Under the pieces are notes generated by a model, which saw only the letters and a program-made list of their open reading frames with translations, was not told the DNA's origin and searched no databases. Positions 22,231 through 32,881 of a stretch of DNA of 64,000 nucleotides are shown here, one piece after another. This stretch comes from Dromiciops gliroides. Its lineage: Eukaryota; Chordata; Mammalia; Microbiotheria; Microbiotheriidae. The translations under genes and the position numbers were made by a program. The first letter of the stretch is position 1, and the number at the start of each line of letters is the position of its first letter. The DNA lies in contig NC_057861.1 of assembly GCF_019393635.1 (NCBI RefSeq), positions 658,281,724-658,345,723 on the forward strand, read 5' to 3'.

Positions 22231-22264
22231 TAGGAGAGAGAACTCAAATATAGTAATTGGGCTC

Positions 22265-22412
22265 CCCCCATGGGTAGTGATTTCATCCATTTTAGAATTC
22301 TTCAAGCAGAAGTTAGATGGCCATTTTGTTGGATAGGTGATTGTATAATGTATGGATTAAATTAAATGTCCATTGAGGTCTCTTCCAATTCTAAAATTTT
22401 GTGATTCCATAA
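22265..22412 (+). repeat. CR1 3' end fragment
   Basis: TTCTTCAAGCAGAAGTTAGATGGCC, then ATTGAGGTCTCTTCCAATTCTAAAATTTTGTG, matches the CR1 terminal segment (end of ORF2 VFKQRLDD-like, then the 3' tail). The giant purine tract lies directly upstream. Confidence 0.55.
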
Positions 22413-22461
22413 CTTTCTAGTGAAACAGACCTTCATTGTTACCTCACCATTACACAGACAT

Positions 22462-22462
<1 letters not shown>

Positions 22463-22495
<33 letters not shown>
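22463..22495 (+). repeat. (CA)n microsatellite
   Basis: About 16 CA units with a short interruption at the end. Confidence 0.97.
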
Positions 22496-22499
<4 letters not shown>

Positions 22500-22500
<1 letters not shown>

Positions 22501-23308
22501 GACACCACATCACATTGTAAAAATGCTCTGTATCTGAACTTGTTCATGCCACCCCAGGAATTCTCTTTACCTCTGTGGAATCAATTATAGACTCAGAACT
22601 ATGTACATCAAATACATCTTCTGGGGCCTTGTCATCACAGTTCCCAATATATTAATATTGCTTTGAGGCTCTATTTACTTTCAACCTCAAGGTTTGAATC
22701 AAGGGGAAAACACTAGCATCTACCTGATTCTTGCATTTATTCTCTCTACATTCCCAAACCCTCCAGGGATCCGCACCCAATGACCAGAAATGCAACTTCA
22801 AATTGGCTGAGGATATGGACTTGAACACATACCTACTGACAAACACATTGAATCACACCCAATAAAATTATACTGAATCACAGAACCACTACTTATATGC
22901 ACTCATAATAATTAATTAAATGATCACAACTCACTACATCACAAATCCCCAGAAACTGGCTTTCATTCCTGACTAACCCAACAATTATCAGCATCAAGAG
23001 ACTATTCTGATGTTCCCTTATAACCTAGGGGAAATTACCAGTTATAGGCAGCTGCACACACCTTTCACCTTCCACACACAGCTGTCTGTCTTTCATATCG
23101 AATATCCCCAGTGTCTAATATCAATATGAACCAATCTTCCAGGCTAACTCTTGAATTTATCCCAGTACCAAATTCTATTTCTACTTAGAGTTCCCCAGCT
23201 CAACCCTTATTTATTTAACCATCAACTTCAGCTCTAAACTTTTCTTTGGTCATATGGCTAGAAGGCATTAACTTGTGCCATGGAAAACCTTCCAATGAAG
23301 CTCAGAAT
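22500..23308. other. unassigned sequence before the gap
   Basis: No gene or clear repeat. Slightly richer in C than its neighbours. Confidence 0.4.
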
Positions 23309-23508
23309 NNNNNNNNNNNNNNNNNNNNNNNNNNNNNNNNNNNNNNNNNNNNNNNNNNNNNNNNNNNNNNNNNNNNNNNNNNNNNNNNNNNNNNNNNNNN
23401 NNNNNNNNNNNNNNNNNNNNNNNNNNNNNNNNNNNNNNNNNNNNNNNNNNNNNNNNNNNNNNNNNNNNNNNNNNNNNNNNNNNNNNNNNNNNNNNNNNNN
23501 NNNNNNNN
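23309..23508. other. Assembly gap (200 N)
   Basis: Exactly 200 undetermined bases, a size often used as a placeholder. The true length is unknown. Open frames drawn through it mean nothing. Confidence 0.99.
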
Positions 23509-23856
23509 AGAATATTGCTTTTCCCTGATTCCACTCTAGGCCAAGGTGAGGTGGAAGAGTACAGAAGTGCCACCTGAATGACACTCGAAGAAAGAGAAAG
23601 ATTTGAACAGGAAGAGATGTGAGGAGAATCATTTCCAACCATGGATAAATATGCAGCTAGAGAAAAAGATAGAATGAGATCAGGGAATTCTAAATAGTTC
23701 AGTTTTACTTTAGAGCAAAAAAAAAATGTGAAGAGGAGATAGATTTGGGTCATACAGGAAAAGGCTTCAATGCCAGGTTAAGGGCTTTATATTTTATTTG
23801 TTAAATAATAGGAAGCCTCTGAAAAGCTTTTTAGCACATTGAAAATACTACTGTGG

Positions 23857-23993
23857 GGGGGCAGCTAGATGGCGCAGTGGATAGAGCACCAGCCCTGGAG
23901 TCAGGAGGACCTGAGTTCAAATCCGGCCTCAGACACTTAACACTTATTAGCTGTGTGACCCTGGGCAAGTCACTTAACCCCAATTGCCTCACT

Positions 23994-24024
<31 letters not shown>

Positions 24025-24025
24025 A
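23857..24025 (+). mobile_element. Marsupial tRNA-headed SINE (copy 7)
   Basis: Near-consensus head GGCAGCTAGATGGCGCAGTGG and (AAAAG)n tail. The 16-bp perfect duplication GAAAATACTACTGTGG is at 23,841-23,856 and 24,026-24,041. It is among the best-preserved copies here. Confidence 0.96.
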
Positions 24026-24041
24026 GAAAATACTACTGTGG

Positions 24042-24345
24042 AAGGATAGATAGGAGAGGGGAGAATCTTAAGGCTAAGAATAAATTATGAGGCTAGTATA
24101 ATAGTCCAAACAAAAGACAGACATCCTAGAATATCAAGGTATGCTCAAAGTATATGATTATAGATTAAACACTAGTATGCAAAAACATCTGCATCCATAG
24201 CACACAGTACTATTGGTTATTTGAAGAGTATAGTTGTTTGTCATAACTATGACCTTGAATATCAAGAAAAGATTAAATTATCTTTGGTATTTTTATGATA
24301 AATTTTAGTAACTTTTAGGTGGTGAAGACCTCTAAATGCTCTTGC
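24042..24345. other. unassigned sequence between SINEs
   Basis: Unique-looking AT-rich DNA. Confidence 0.4.
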
Positions 24346-24361
24346 AAGATGATGTGTTCTT

Positions 24362-24496
24362 GGGGCAGCTAGGTGGCACAGTGGATAGAGCACTGGCCCT
24401 GGAGTCAGGAGGACCTGAGTTCAGATCCGGCCTCAGACACTTAACACTTACTAGCTGTGCAATTCTGGGCAAGTCACTTAACCCTCATTGCCCTGC

Positions 24497-24527
<31 letters not shown>
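24362..24527 (+). mobile_element. Marsupial tRNA-headed SINE (copy 8)
   Basis: Full copy with (AAG)n tail. 16-bp perfect duplication AAGATGATGTGTTCTT at 24,346-24,361 and 24,528-24,543. Confidence 0.96.
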
Positions 24528-24894
24528 AAGATGATGTGTTCTTATTTCCAAGTTCCAGAATCTTTCACAGCTTCATTAATGAGATCAACAAATGTCCACT
24601 CAAAAGAGATCGGGATAACAATTCACACAGGAAAAAATCAAATGGATGAAAAATACATATCGTACACATTATTGTGTTCAGTTTGATGTATGTTACATTC
24701 AGTGAGTATATCAATATGTCTTTATCTTTAAAAGGAAGCAAAAATGGATAATGATCTTGGGCCTAGAATTGAAGAAGACAGAGACAGCAGTCGATATTTC
24801 ATTTGGGAAACTACACATCAAGATACTTTCTGACATACATACACACAAATATTTTTAACATAAATATTCCACCAATGACAATGTTTTGGTTGCA

Positions 24895-24992
24895 AATCAG
24901 AGGCAACTAGGAGACATGGTGGATAGAGTACCAGAACTGGTGTCAGGAAGACTCCAGTACAAATCCCATCTCAGACATTTGCTAGATGCCCC
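24895..24992 (+). repeat. Older SINE relic, head half
   Basis: AGGCAACTAGGAGACATGGTGGATAGAGTACC, then CAGGAAGACTCCAGTACAAATCC, is a diverged version of the same tRNA-like head. Confidence 0.6.
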
Positions 24993-25429
24993 TCCGTCTA
25001 ACACTTAGAGGTATCATAGGTTTCCACCTCCTGACCAGGCTCCCAGACTCCCTAGTGAGGCAGGTTTCCTGGGCCTCATAGAACACAGCACCACCACTTC
25101 CCAATATATCAGGTGTCTAGGGATGGACTGCAGTTTTCATGTAAACAACATGCTACCTTTACTTTAGAGATTATGCTCATCCCTCCTATGGGAACCTTGG
25201 ACTCTGCTCTGGGAGCAAAATTCTGATAGTAAGTAAGTTTATTCACAACCAGACCGTCTAGTCACTTCCTGGCCATCTCTGTATTATACAACTGTGCACA
25301 GTCCTATCTTTGAAACCAGGGCCCTTAACTCAAAGCTCAATGCCCTTTCTACCATGCCAAGATGCCTCTTACACTTCCTTCAATTTGATTTTCCATCTCA
25401 ATTTCCCCTTTTCTTCCTTACCCATATAC
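24993..25429. other. unassigned sequence
   Basis: Includes moderately GC-richer unique sequence at 25,000-25,300. No recognised gene or repeat apart from a possible SINE-head fragment near 25,310. Confidence 0.4.
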
Positions 25430-25520
25430 CCATATACTGTGAGGATCAAATGAGAATATTTGTAAAGGACATAGCATAGTGCCTGGCATATAATAGGAAC
25501 TCTATAAATGCATATTCCCT
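25430..25520 (+). repeat. MIR 3' end fragment
   Basis: GTGAGGATCAAATGAGAATATTTG, then TAGTGCCTGGCATATAATAGGAAC, is the sense MIR terminal segment. Confidence 0.6.
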
Positions 25521-25664
25521 TACCTTCCCCATTTGTAGTCACTATTTTACAAAATGACATAATTCAGCAATTAAGATTGGGACAATTGGGTGTTTATTGA
25601 ATAAGTATTTGTTAAGTACTAATTATGTATAATCCATTGTTCTGGGAAATAGAAAGCTTCAGAA

Positions 25665-25855
25665 ATGTTTGAACAAGTTGTGGTATATAATTGTGATGGA
25701 ATACTACTGTGCTATACGAAATGATGAACTTGATGATCTTGGAAAAACATGGATAGACCTTCATGAGATAATGAAGACTGAAATGAGCAAAACAAAGAGA
25801 AAGTTGTATATAGTAATAGCAATATCATTTTAAGAACAACTTTGAGTGAAAAATA
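25665..25855 (+). mobile_element. L1 3' fragment
   Basis: GTTGTGGTATATAATTGTGATGGAATACTACTGTGCTATACGAAATG is the start of the L1 3' UTR block seen at 30,300-30,360. The copy is short and the surrounding sequence reads as a different old repeat, so it may be a small insertion. Confidence 0.7.
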
Positions 25856-26737
25856 AATATCTTGACCCTTGCTAACAAGGAGTTTACAATCTAAAAGAAG
25901 TGAAAAGATACATGCACAGATAAATATAATATAAAGTAGAAGTTGATAACTATGTAAAAGAATTACAAAGTGCCATGAGATAAAATAATGAAGTCATTTC
26001 CTGATGAGAGAATCCAGGAAAGTTTTACAAATGAGATCACCCTTGAACTTCACTCTGAAGGCAGGTTAAGAGGAACAGAGAGGTTCCTTCCTTCCAGGCA
26101 GAGCTGGGGAAGGGTGAGCAAATTTGGTGAAATAGGATGTGATTATGGAAGGGTGTCCATGAACATATTATGCCTCCATAACTTTGCTCCTGTTGTTAGC
26201 TAGGCTGAGAATGCTTTAAGAAGCCACTATCGAGCATGTGAGGTGTTATTGAAAAGTACTGTCTTGTTTGATAGTTTCCACATGTTTAAGAACTACCTAA
26301 AAATACCATAAGGCTGAAACAGTAATCATGAATGAATCTAAGCAAAAAGCAAGTTCTCTGGAAGGAGCTTTTGCAGTCAACACTAGGTAGATCTAAATAC
26401 TGGTGATTAGAAAAGGAATTTTAATGCACTTGAGTCTCAGGACTTTATCTTAATAAAATTTCAGGAAAATGTGATTTTTACTTGTTTTATAAAAATGGAA
26501 AGACCTGATTTTCATCTGAAAGATGAAAAACTAAACCAAAAGAACACATATAACCATAGACCCTAAATTTCTACCTATCAAAAATTTTCATACGAAAAGT
26601 ATGATTGTGGAGCAAGAAATATCAATTAGAGTAACTCTCCTCCAAAAAGAAAATATAAGGAAATTACCTTGGGAACCATGTTGTTGGGAGGGAAAGATAA
26701 GGGAATGATGTTACAATTCTTTTTTAGAATGTTTTGT
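25856..26737. other. mostly unassigned
   Basis: 25,860-26,120 resembles a diverged L2-like antisense segment (AAGGAGTTTACAATC, then TCACCCTTGAACTTCACTCTGAAGG). From 26,205 nothing is recognised. Confidence 0.35.
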
Positions 26738-26987
26738 TGTTGTTGTTGTTGTTGCCCAATCATTTTTTTCAATTGTGTCTGACTCTTTGTGACCCCATTT
26801 GGAGTTTTCTTGAAGTGGTTTGCCATTTCCTTCTCCAGTTCACTTTATAAATGAGGAAACCGAGGCAAACAGGGTTAAATGACTTGCCCAGTATCACATA
26901 GCTAGTAAGTGTCTGAGGGTAGATTTGAAGTCAGGAAGAAGAGTCCAGGCCCAGCACTCTACCCAGTGTGCCACCTAGCTGACCCTT
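26738..26987 (-). mobile_element. RTE-tailed SINE
   Basis: Antisense order: GTTGTTGTTGCCCAATCA, TGTCTGACTCTTTGTGACCCC, TTTGCCATTTCCTTCTCCAG, MIR-like core, then a tRNA-like head ending CCACCTAGCTGACC. The GACTCTTTGTGACCCCATTTGG/CATTTCCTTCTCCAG block resembles the 3' end of RTE/BovB LINEs, so these SINEs were presumably mobilised by an RTE. The ordinary short SINE in this window lacks that block. Confidence 0.75.
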
Positions 26988-27444
26988 TTTAGAATGTATT
27001 TTTCACCATCTCCACCCACACATACACATGAGCATATATATAAGCTTCTCTTGCTCCTCTTTCTTCTCCTAACTTCTCCCAAACCCCAAAGCAACAATGC
27101 TGAAAAAGATGGAAGAGGATGGGAGACATCATCAAGGCAAGAGATAACTGAATATGATTTTTTGTTTATTTTCTCCCTTCCCCCCTCAAATCTTACCCTG
27201 GTAATGTGTTTGGAATTGATTAGCACACTAATGGAAAATGTTCTGTCCTAAAGAAATAACATAAGACAAGATTAAATAACAAGAAAGCTCCATTAGATAC
27301 CAGAAATTACATCTATGTAAGGAAGTTCCTAAGGGGTGCTTGTTCAATATAATGATATTCCCCTCCCACCAATCAACTTGACTGTAATTTCAGGGCATGT
27401 AACTTTGAAGAACACCTCCCATGAAGTGGAAATACTCACTAGTT

Positions 27445-27530
27445 CTTATTAAGTGTCAGAGGCAGGATTTGAATCCAGGTATTCCCAACTCCATTTCCAG
27501 AACTCTATCCTCTACACCCACATGCTATAT
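27445..27530 (-). repeat. MIR-type SINE fragment
   Basis: AAGTGTCAGAGGCAGGATTTGAATCCAGGTATTCCCAACTCC is an antisense head. Confidence 0.55.
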
Positions 27531-28211
27531 TGTGGCAAGCCTGAAAGATCTGTTGGATCTCCTATTCTTGGCTGCTTTCTTCCACCTGTTTCTTTTTTCT
27601 AAGCTTTTCTATACTTCCCAGCTTTCTGTGTTAGCTTATAGCCAATCTTGAGTTAGAAAACTCCCAAATTCAAGAGTTCCTGTGTTCAAATAGTCAAGCA
27701 AAGGACTTCCTAGACAAAAGATTTGGTCAAAAGCAAATTTTGGGGGGAAGGAAGAATTCCACTGGGGTTTTGGCAAAAAAGATGACTCTAGACACATCAT
27801 AGGAAGCCAAGATGTCTGGATCTTGCCAACCCATTCCCTGCTATTGTCAAGAGTTGCTCAAATGACACAAATCTGAGAAAAATAAGAAATGCTTATTGAT
27901 AGCCCCTGAAAATCTTTCTGGGGGAGAAGGGAAATCTTATGGACTATTTGAGTGCTTTATGTTTCAATATTTGTTCATGAGGCCCTCTAAGTCCTTTATA
28001 TCTTGTGAATTTTCTGTATTGAGTAAAACAAAGGCTATCCTATACCCAATACCTATATTATACTTTTAGTGCCTATGCCTGGCCCACTTTGGAGGAAAGC
28101 GAGACCTGAGTCTTTCCTAAGTTTTGTTTTGAAATTTCCCCAAAGGAAAGGGTCATGTTGCATTTTCGGTATAAAATAAGTAGCCTGGATGTGTGCCTTT
28201 TTTTTCTTTCT
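27531..28211. other. unassigned sequence
   Basis: No gene or repeat recognised. Confidence 0.4.
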
Positions 28212-28358
28212 TTTTTTTGGGGGGGCAGGGCAATGAGGGTTAAGTGACTTGCCCAGGGTCACACAACTACTAAGTGTCAAGTGTCTGAGGCCGGATTTGA
28301 ACTCAGGTCCTGCTGAATCCAGGGTCAGCGCTTTATCCACTGAGCTACCTAGCTAGAG
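28212..28358 (-). mobile_element. Marsupial tRNA-headed SINE (copy 9)
   Basis: Antisense copy from poly-T through GGCAATGAGGGTTAAGTGACTTGCCC to TTTATCCACTGAGCTACCTAGCT. The last bases of the head differ from consensus and no clear target duplication was found. Confidence 0.92.
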
Positions 28359-28484
28359 TTTGCTCAATGATGAACCACCAGGTTCAAAAGGGAACTTTTA
28401 ATTGCTCGTGTCTGGGAACAAACGTCTGATCATGTCTCATGAAAAATAACAAATAATTTGATAAAAATAAGTATCTCAGAATTC

Positions 28485-28767
28485 TAGATGTTGCTCTGTT
28501 CAGTTTTTGGAAGGGGGTCTTATTAAAGAGGGATTGGACTTCTTTTAGTCATGGAAGGAAGAACTAGGGAGGAATAGATTGAAGTTGTAATACAGCGAAT
28601 TTAGGGTCCATTTAAAGAAAACCTTCCTCAATTAGCTATCCAAAAGTGTGATGTGCTGCTTCAGCAGATAAAGGATACCTGCCTCAGTAAAGGTCTTAAG
28701 GCAAAAAGCGTATGAACACCTGTTGGGGATATCATAGTGGAGTATTCTTGTTCAGGTATGGCATGAA
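28485..28767 (+). mobile_element. CR1 LINE, C-terminal ORF2 and 3' end
   Basis: GTCATGGAAGGAAGAACTAG, AAAACCTTCCTCAATTAGCTATCCAAAAGTG, AAGGTCTTAAGGCAAAAAGCG and TGTTGGGGATATCATAGTGGAGTATTCTTGTTCAGG follow the end of the CR1 ORF2 and its 3' UTR in order. Broken relic. The L1 composite begins immediately after it. Confidence 0.65.
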
Positions 28768-29005
28768 ATACACCTGAAACTGATACAGAGGCAGAATATG
28801 AGGAGCAAAATATAGCTGAACTCAAAAAGGCAAAGATGGCAATGATAATTGTATACAAGCCAACAGCAAAAATAGATTTAATTAAAGGAGATAAATAGGA
28901 AAAGTTGCAATGAACTAATATAATGCAAAACATATATGCACCAAATGACATAGCATCTAACTACTTAAAGGAAAAGTTAAATATGTTGTAGAAAGAAGTG
29001 AATGT

Positions 29006-29174
29006 GGGGCAGCTAGGTGGCACAGTGGATAGAGAACTGGCCCTGGATTCAGGAGGACCTGAGTTCAAATGCAGCCTCAGACCCTTGACACTTGCTAGCT
29101 GTGTGACCCTGGGCAAGTCACTTAACCCCAATTGCCTCACCAAAGGAAAAAAAAATTTTAATTTTTTTTTAAAA
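29006..29174 (+). mobile_element. Marsupial tRNA-headed SINE (copy 10), in L1 B
   Basis: 13-bp duplication AAGAAGTGAATGT at 28,993-29,005 and 29,175-29,187. The tail is A/T-rich. Confidence 0.95.
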
Positions 29175-29705
29175 AAGAAGTGAATGTACCTATTTTAATG
29201 TACCTATTTCTGACCTAGATAAATATAACTCAGAAAAATAAGAAATGAATTAAAAACTAGAATGGAATTTTAGAAAAGTTAGATATAATAGAACTCTGTA
29301 ATTATTTAAGAAGATTAGAAAGGAGTATAATATGTATATCTCAGATGTTCATGGCATCTCTATAACAATTAACAACATAGTAGGCATAAAAACCTTACAA
29401 ACAAATGCAGAAAAGCAAAAATATCACATATTTCTTTCATGGACCACAAGGCAATAATTATATTTAATAAGCAGCCATTGAAGAAAGCATTAAAAATTAA
29501 TTAGACACTAAATAATATAATCTTAAAGAATGGATGGCTCAAAGAATCAATCATAGATACAATAGATAATTTCATTAAAGATAATTAAAACAATGAGACA
29601 ATATACCAAAAAATTTGGGATGCAGTAAAAATAGCCCTTAGGAAACAATGTCTAAATCTAGATATGTTAATTAACAAAAGAGAGAAAGAACTGATTTTTT
29701 AAAAA

Positions 29706-30785
29706 GTATTCAACAAACAAAACCAATGCAATCAAAATTATAAAGAAAGCAGGAAATGGGGGAAATTTCTGCAACAAGAATCTCGTTTCTCAAATATATA
29801 TATAAAACTAAGTCAAATTTATAAAAATACAAGCCATTCCCCAATTGATAAATGGTCAAAGGATATGAACAGGCAGATTTCAAAGAAATCAAAGCTATTA
29901 TAGCCATATGAATAAATGCTCTAAATCACTACTGAGTAAAGAAATGCAAATTAAAACAACTCTGAAATACCATTTCACATCTATCAAATTGGCTAATATG
30001 ACAAAAAAAATGTTGGCTATTGGAGGGGATGTGGGAAAACTGGGACACTAATGCATTGCTGATGGAGTTGTGAACTGATCCAACCATTCTTGAGATCAAT
30101 TTGGAACTATGACTAAAGGACTATAAAACTGTGCATGCCCATTGATTTATCAATATCACTGCTAAATCTATATCCCAAAGACATCCAAAAAAGGAAAAAA
30201 CAACTTATTTGCATAAAATATTTATAGCAGCTCTTTTTGTGGTGGCTAAGAATTGGACATTAAGGGATGCCCATTAATTGAAGAGTGGCTAAACAAGCTG
30301 TGGTATAGGATTGTAAGGCAATATGATTGTAATTGAATATTATTGTGCTGTAAGAAATGACAAGCAGGCTGATTTCAGAAAAACCTGGAAAGACTTAGAT
30401 GAACTGATGCATAGTGAACTGATGCATAGTGAACAGAACCAAGAGAACATTATACACAGTAACAGGGATATCATTCAATGAAGACTATGAATGACTTAGC
30501 TATTCTCAGCAATACAATGATCCAACAATCCTAAAGGACTAATGATGAAGCATACCATCCAAAGAAAGAACTGATGCTGTTTGAATATAGAGTAAAGTAT
30601 GCTATTTTTCACTTTCTTTTTTTTCTTTTATTTGAGTCTTCTTATATAAAAATTATTAATATGGAAATGTTTTACATAATTGCACAGTATAACCTATATC
30701 TGATTGCTTACCATCTCAGGAAGGGGGAGAGATGGAGAGATGAAATTTGGAACTCAAAACTTTAAATAAAAAATGTTTTTAAAAT
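29706..30785 (+). mobile_element. L1 copy A, 3' end, nested in L1 B
   Basis: At about 29,706 the sequence jumps from the linker region of L1 B to the very end of ORF2 (CAACAAACAAAACCAATGCAATC). It then runs through ATTTCACATCTATCAAATTGGC, the 3' UTR and TTTGGAACTCAAAACTTTAAATAAAAAATG at 30,740-30,775. L1 B resumes just after, at the linker region. The copy is 5'-truncated to about 1.08 kb and less diverged than its host. Confidence 0.7.
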
Positions 30786-31960
30786 AGGTATGCAAAAAAA
30801 CCCTAGAAAATCAATATTTTAAAATTAAGTAACAAAAAAGAAATCTTGAAATTAACTAAAGATTTACAAAATTTAAAGAGAAAGCACCAGATTAATGAAC
30901 ATAACATAGGTTTAAAAATATAATAAACAATTAGCTGATTTTATTTTTTAAACAGAAAGAGAAAACCAAATTACCAAGGCAAAAAATAATGTTAATTCAT
31001 AACAGACAAAAAAGAAACAAAGGAAATTACTGCAACTGGTTTTGCCCAATTATACACTAATAAGACTAATTCAAATAGATATACACTCATAAAAATATAA
31101 AATTCCCCAATTAAGAGAACAGGAAATGAAAGACTTAAATAATCCACCCTCAGGGGGAAAATTGAACAAGCTATAAGTGATATTCAAAAGGAAGGGAAAA
31201 CTCTGGATTTACAGACATTTAAAGAACAAATAATTCCAATGGTACATAATTTTTAAAATTTAAATAAAATATTAATAAATCAATTACAAAACCATAAAAC
31301 AAAAATAATGTCCTATGCCCTGATTATCTTTATACCAGGAATGCAGTCTTAATTCAACATTATGAAGATTATCACTATAATAGATAATATTATTAAATTC
31401 TATATTATCAAGAATATCAAAATAAGAAGCTATATTAAAAATAAGAAGAACAAAAATCTTATGATTACATGAATAGATGTAGGAAAAAAAACTTTGAACA
31501 AGATGCAACACCCATTCCTGTATAAAAATACTAGAAAGTATAATAATAAATGGATCTTTCCTTAATGTAATAAGTATTACCTGTCCAAAACCAAGAGTGA
31601 GCTTTATATGCAATAGGAATAAATTAAAGGCCTTTCCAGTAATCTCAAGAATAAAGCAAGGATATCTACTATCATCATTACTATTTGATATAGTGCTAGA
31701 AATGCTAGCTATAATTATAAAACAAGAAAAAATGAGAGAACAAGCATAGGCAAAGAGGAAATAAAATTATTGCTTTTGCAGATGATATGATGATTTACTT
31801 AGAGATTTCTAGATAATTAACTTAAAATTAATTGAAACAACTTCAGCAAAGTGGTAGAATATAAAACAAACCCATATATAGCATCAAATATTCCTGTATA
31901 TTGTAAACAAAACCTAGCAGGGAAAGATAGAAAAAGAAATTTCATTTAAAATAACTACAA

Positions 31961-32127
31961 CTGGGGCAGCTAGGTGGCACAGTGGATAGAGTACTGGCTC
32001 TGGAGTCAGGAGGCCATGAGTTCAAATCCAGGCTCAGACACTTGACACTGACTAGCTGCGTGACCCTGGGCAAGTCACTTAACCCTCATTGCCTCACCAT
32101 AAAAATAAAAATAAAATAAAATAAAAT
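31961..32127 (+). mobile_element. Marsupial tRNA-headed SINE (copy 11), in L1 B
   Basis: 13-bp duplication AAAATAACTACAA at 31,948-31,960 and 32,128-32,140. (AAAAT)n tail. Confidence 0.96.
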
Positions 32128-32591
32128 AAAATAACTACAAATATATAAAATACTTGGGAGTTTTTCTGACAAGATCTTCACAGAAACTGTATAAATAAAA
32201 CTATAAACTACTCTTTATACAAATAAAGATAGATGTAAATAATTGGAGAAATGTTGGTTGCTTACAAGTAGGTCAAGTCAATATACTAAAAATGGCAATA
32301 TTTCCTAAATTAATTTACATATTTATTGCCATTTTTATCAAACTACCAAGAGATTGCTTTATACAGTTAGGGGAAAATAAAAATGAAAGTCATCTGGAGG
32401 AATAAACAGTCAAGAATCTCAAGGGAAATAATGAAAAAAAGGTAGAAGGGAAATAAGTCTAGAAGTACCAGATTTCAAAATATACTAAAAAGCAGTGATC
32501 AACCAAACCATTTGATACTAATTTTTTTAAATATAGAGGTCAGTCAATTAAACAAATTAGTTGCACAATACATTAAAAAAAATAAAAACAG

Positions 32592-32747
32592 GGGGCAGCT
32601 AGATGGCACAGTGGATAAAGCACTGGCCTTGGATTCAGGAGGACCTGAGTTCAAATCCAGCCTCAGACACTTGACACATAACTAGCTGTGTGACCCTGGG
32701 CAAGTCACTTAACCCTCATTGCCCTCAAAAAAATAAAATAAAATAAA
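32592..32747 (+). mobile_element. Marsupial tRNA-headed SINE (copy 12), in L1 B
   Basis: The repeat AAATAAAAACAG flanks the copy (left ends 32,591, right ends 32,760). Near-consensus. Confidence 0.94.
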
Positions 32748-32881
32748 AAAATAAAAACAGTAGCCTAGTATTTGATAAACCCAAAGATCCTAACTCTTTG
32801 GGGGTAAGAACTTAATCTTACACAAAACATGATGGGACAATTAGAAAGTAATCTGGCAGACACTAGATAAAGGCCCACATC

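Noticed and set aside
21505-22336. Open frames of about 190-245 codons on both strands
   Set aside because: All frames are open because GGAGA/GGGGA arrays cannot form stop codons.
23246-23753. Open frames spanning the N block
   Set aside because: They consist mainly of unknown residues across an assembly gap.
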